Assembly: GCA_002714485.1 (NCBI GenBank) | Contig: PAXM01000057.1 | Coordinates: forward strand, 11,588 to 18,814 | Reading direction: 5' to 3' | From: Acidimicrobiaceae bacterium | GTDB lineage: Bacteria; Actinomycetota; Acidimicrobiia; Acidimicrobiales; MedAcidi-G1 | DNA length: 7,227 bases | In this document: positions 6,601-7,227 of the stretch, one piece after another | Numbering within the stretch: position 1 is the stretch's first letter | How the letters are laid out: each line of letters opens with the position of its first letter | Notes under the pieces: generated by a model | What the model saw: the letters and a program-made list of their open reading frames with translations, nothing else | Databases searched by the model: none | Told to the model about the DNA's origin: nothing | Position numbers and translations under genes: made by a program

Positions 6601-7227
6601 GTCCTCAACAACAGCCAATCTGAAGTCGACGTCGTCTACTTGTTGACCACCATGATGAACATCACCGACGAGGTAGAAGAAGACGAAGTACGGGTAGCTC
6701 CCCTCACTGTCGAGACATACGAACTTCCGACGCTTTCAGAAGGCGCAACCTGGCACCTGGAATGGGTGATCACGGATCCAGACGATCCAAATCGTCGATA
6801 CGAGGGCACCATCCCGGCACCCGTGCGCAACGACGCGGGAGGCTGGTCGTTCGGTCAATTCCGCGTTGACTGTGAGCCGCCCCTGTTTGAACCGGTCGTC
6901 GAGCTTGCGACGGCGTGTTCCTACGCCGACTACGGATACTTCGCTCTGCCGACGGGCGTTATGGAGGTTCGGGTTGACAACCGCGTCTCCGCCGTCGACG
7001 CGGTTGTCCGGATCTTCGTCAACGATTCCCTTAGAGAATCCGAAACTGTTGCCGCCGGTGAGGTCTCCGGAACGCTGGAGTCCCCAGGTGTCCACGGCGA
7101 CGTGTTCACAGTGGAGGTGTCCGCAGGTACCAACACCCACCTCTACAACCTGAAAGCCGAATCCACGACGCTGGATTGTCCCAACGTCTGGGTCCAAGTT
7201 GTCTCTGACGAGGTTGACTGCACCTCA
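3523..7227 (+). CDS. Large secreted modular surface protein with SdrD_B-like domain and cysteine-bracketed repeats (first 1235 codons, 3' end outside window)
   Basis: The frame stays open from ATG 3523 to the last base without a stop. No alternative in-frame ATG, GTG or TTG precedes the hydrophobic segment, so the start is firm; an AGG 7 bases upstream is a weak ribosome site. Residues 1-47 look like a signal peptide: an Arg-rich n-region, hydrophobic 28-46, and Ala-rich cleavage near 46-48. Residues 86-385 form a domain bounded by cysteines, with propeller-like phrases (NGLSMDPEGRAYVTY, 144-158) and a D-x-D-x-D-x-N-x-N calcium-type loop (136-144). Modules follow at C403-C502, C528-C622, C639-C730, C914-C1012, C1022-C1117 and C1132-C1219; C1233 begins another. 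An SdrD_B-like domain lies at 738-899. The mature part is acidic. It is probably an adhesin or envelope structural protein. Whether it ends in a sorting signal or membrane anchor cannot be seen. Coding status is near certain; the exact role is unknown. Confidence 0.9.
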   Translation, partial: MKRFDGRRPERWIHRPLRRNNRLRLVRVFLGVTLFASTVATPVGVAAAPEVVEAEDVGKTLPATVPSRGTTQVSNQKVSSADGFDCEGDLGGWLYQVIWKKNPDGNTFDLKQYDVETEKYSEPSEASYNSKDVAGDSDGDGNPNGLSMDPEGRAYVTYARDEFNKVVDLLQLLPDGTTEFIVNLRNDPKKTKKKNNEVVEVAYNDLNAGTYVEENGESYVVVSNGFANGRGRKVNLTSGIVTDWEPKKGSPFGATEKNVKDYVWVAEGIEYRGETYNIVGLEMKGTTGNVLLASSDPTVKMVTDTVSAPSDYSGTYGAAFNFKPGGVDSDEPTVVFFSNNGDKPAKKSFLTQLNWDDSDGDAAGSFTLETLGDTEKTTKNDGGGCPFANPPNLGPVVVWPPECVLDNLTATGSKFPLKITNTSDSEATFYVTVTVNGRAQVIVDDDGDEFGRERAPVEIAKEVTKKFTFDIEWGDEWEAEVELDGKKLAFTPTGGVLNEEACDGKPDDDDGIDNGEKFLPTATSSWVCAEGGGVDVVTVTLDNSKSTVDADFYLTGTINDPKTVELPSPVTVEAGWTETLDTFEVSHGIEWSLEWQASDPTDQERPQKSGSLPDDGPRIVACPPVLEFAPNVSVAELVCKEPPPHVVTVTLDNSKSTVDTDFVVTSTIDGADNQEFDDTVKAGKFDVVDISVPEDATWAVFSQASGSGESSNFRREDREPPFGSDNTADCDDRPEPKILGNVYGYVWVDWDKSGTRTSIEDGVEEHVVGAVATLTNTTAYLDEDGKVLYGPGGDVETATTGDGSKGGSDAGDYRWFIFDVPVEDQSGNIQEYTVQVDYADATFPPGFTPAGYTVQNNEDNVLADETDSDVSPRTGSIGESAPFSLVENLDEHRVDAGVVTDIAFEPTAEVTIDCDSGTAQINLDNTLSAVDANFTVDAWAGTRSDANRLDGSGTQVVGGGASSDYEQIIATPAGQVLLIRITAIAWDDGTDLGLGSFQVWDQSVSDAPARFCPAIQVIATDCPPTVVLNNSQSEVDVVYLLTTMMNITDEVEEDEVRVAPLTVETYELPTLSEGATWHLEWVITDPDDPNRRYEGTIPAPVRNDAGGWSFGQFRVDCEPPLFEPVVELATACSYADYGYFALPTGVMEVRVDNRVSAVDAVVRIFVNDSLRESETVAAGEVSGTLESPGVHGDVFTVEVSAGTNTHLYNLKAESTTLDCPNVWVQVVSDEVDCTS
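3778..4677 (+). other. N-terminal ~300-residue domain of the surface protein
   Basis: Residues 86-385 lie between two cysteines with none in between. Repeated short phrases resemble blades of a beta-propeller: LYQVIWKKNPDGN, NGLSMDPEGRAYVTY, SYVVVSNGFANG, and VLLASSDPTVKMVTDT. The overall look recalls the propeller-like domains found at the front of actinobacterial SdrD_B-containing proteins (DUF6923-like), an assignment made from memory and unverified. A lysine-rich patch (PKKTKKK, 188-194) stands out in an otherwise acidic protein. Function is unknown; ligand or carbohydrate binding is possible. Confidence 0.45.
5137..5178 (+). repeat. 42-bp DNA repeat, copy 1 (second module)
   Basis: This segment encodes the VTLDNSKSTVDADF strand and matches 5467-5508 at 40 of 42 bases. 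The differences are AAG/AAA and GCC/ACC. Elsewhere the two modules have diverged, so this is the best preserved part of a duplicated unit with a 330-bp period. Confidence 0.85.
5467..5508 (+). repeat. 42-bp DNA repeat, copy 2 (third module)
   Basis: This is the partner of 5137-5178, encoding VTLDNSKSTVDTDF. The distance is 330 bp, exactly 110 codons, so the duplication keeps the frame. Confidence 0.85.
5734..6219 (+). other. SdrD_B-like domain within the surface protein
   Basis: Residues 738-899 follow the SdrD_B pattern in order. The opening is GNVYGYVWVDWDKSGT (740-755) with an EF-hand-like calcium loop using D749, D751, S753 and E760. The phrase EDGVEEHVVGAVATL comes next, then the G-x-Y-x-F-equivalent GDYRWFIFDVP, the strand YTVQVDYAD, FTPAGYTVQNN, a DSD near 867-869, and the closing strand HRVDAGVV. 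These domains are calcium-stabilised beta folds in Gram-positive adhesins and many environmental surface proteins. It contains no cysteine, unlike the modules on both sides. Confidence 0.8.

Larger units (their letters stand above)
4729..7179 (+). repeat. Array of six cysteine-bracketed ~90-100-residue modules in the surface protein
   Basis: Modules run C403-C502, C528-C622, C639-C730, C914-C1012, C1022-C1117 and C1132-C1219. Five share a strand motif soon after the first cysteine: VTLDNSKSTVDADF, VTLDNSKSTVDTDF, INLDNTLSAVDANF, VVLNNSQSEVDVVY and VRVDNRVSAVDAVV. The first module has a looser version (LKITNTSDSEATFY). Several also have a later V-x-AG or P-x-x-x-EG turn and a W-x-LEW strand. 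The pattern suggests beta-sandwich, Ig-like folds, each stapled by a disulfide outside the cell. The interval 5734-6219 inside this range is the SdrD_B-like domain. Confidence 0.7.

Noticed and set aside
6736..7197. 153-codon - strand frame near the right edge
   Set aside because: It lies opposite the repeat modules of the surface protein and shows no motif. It exists because the + strand codon bias leaves few stops in that frame.

Overview
The window reads as chromosomal DNA of a GC-rich bacterium, most likely an actinobacterium; an Acidimicrobiia-like lineage is a guess from codon style only. pheT and the oxidoreductase use G or C at almost every third position, the second gene looks leaderless, and the last gene is an actinobacterial-style secreted modular protein.

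Layout, all genes on the + strand. (1) 1-1422: the 3' part of pheT, the phenylalanyl-tRNA synthetase beta subunit, cut by the left edge. (2) 1457-2443: a zinc-less MDR-family NADPH:quinone-reductase-like gene, 34 bases after pheT. (3) 2444-2872: a 429-base gene-free stretch with a 15-bp direct repeat, a small hairpin followed by a T-run, and a perfect 10-bp inverted repeat. (4) 2873-3526: a TetR-type regulator. (5) 3523 to the right edge: one uninterrupted reading frame of 1235 codons without a stop, overlapping the regulator by ATGA.

The last gene is the main content and is easy to miss, because no stop codon lies inside the window and short ORFs in other frames cover it. It encodes an exported, acidic, multidomain surface-type protein: a signal peptide, an N-terminal domain of about 300 residues, at least six modules of roughly 90-100 residues each bounded by two cysteines, and one cysteine-free SdrD_B-like domain between the third and fourth modules. 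Every one of its 15 visible cysteines falls on a module edge, which suggests one disulfide per module. A seventh module starts just before the right edge.

The left half (pheT and oxidoreductase) is housekeeping-like. The right half is accessory in character: softer codon bias, a regulator translationally linked to a large secreted protein, and possible mobile-element traces in the gap between. The regulator plausibly controls its own two-gene unit, but no convincing operator was found. No RNA gene, CRISPR array or intact insertion sequence was seen.
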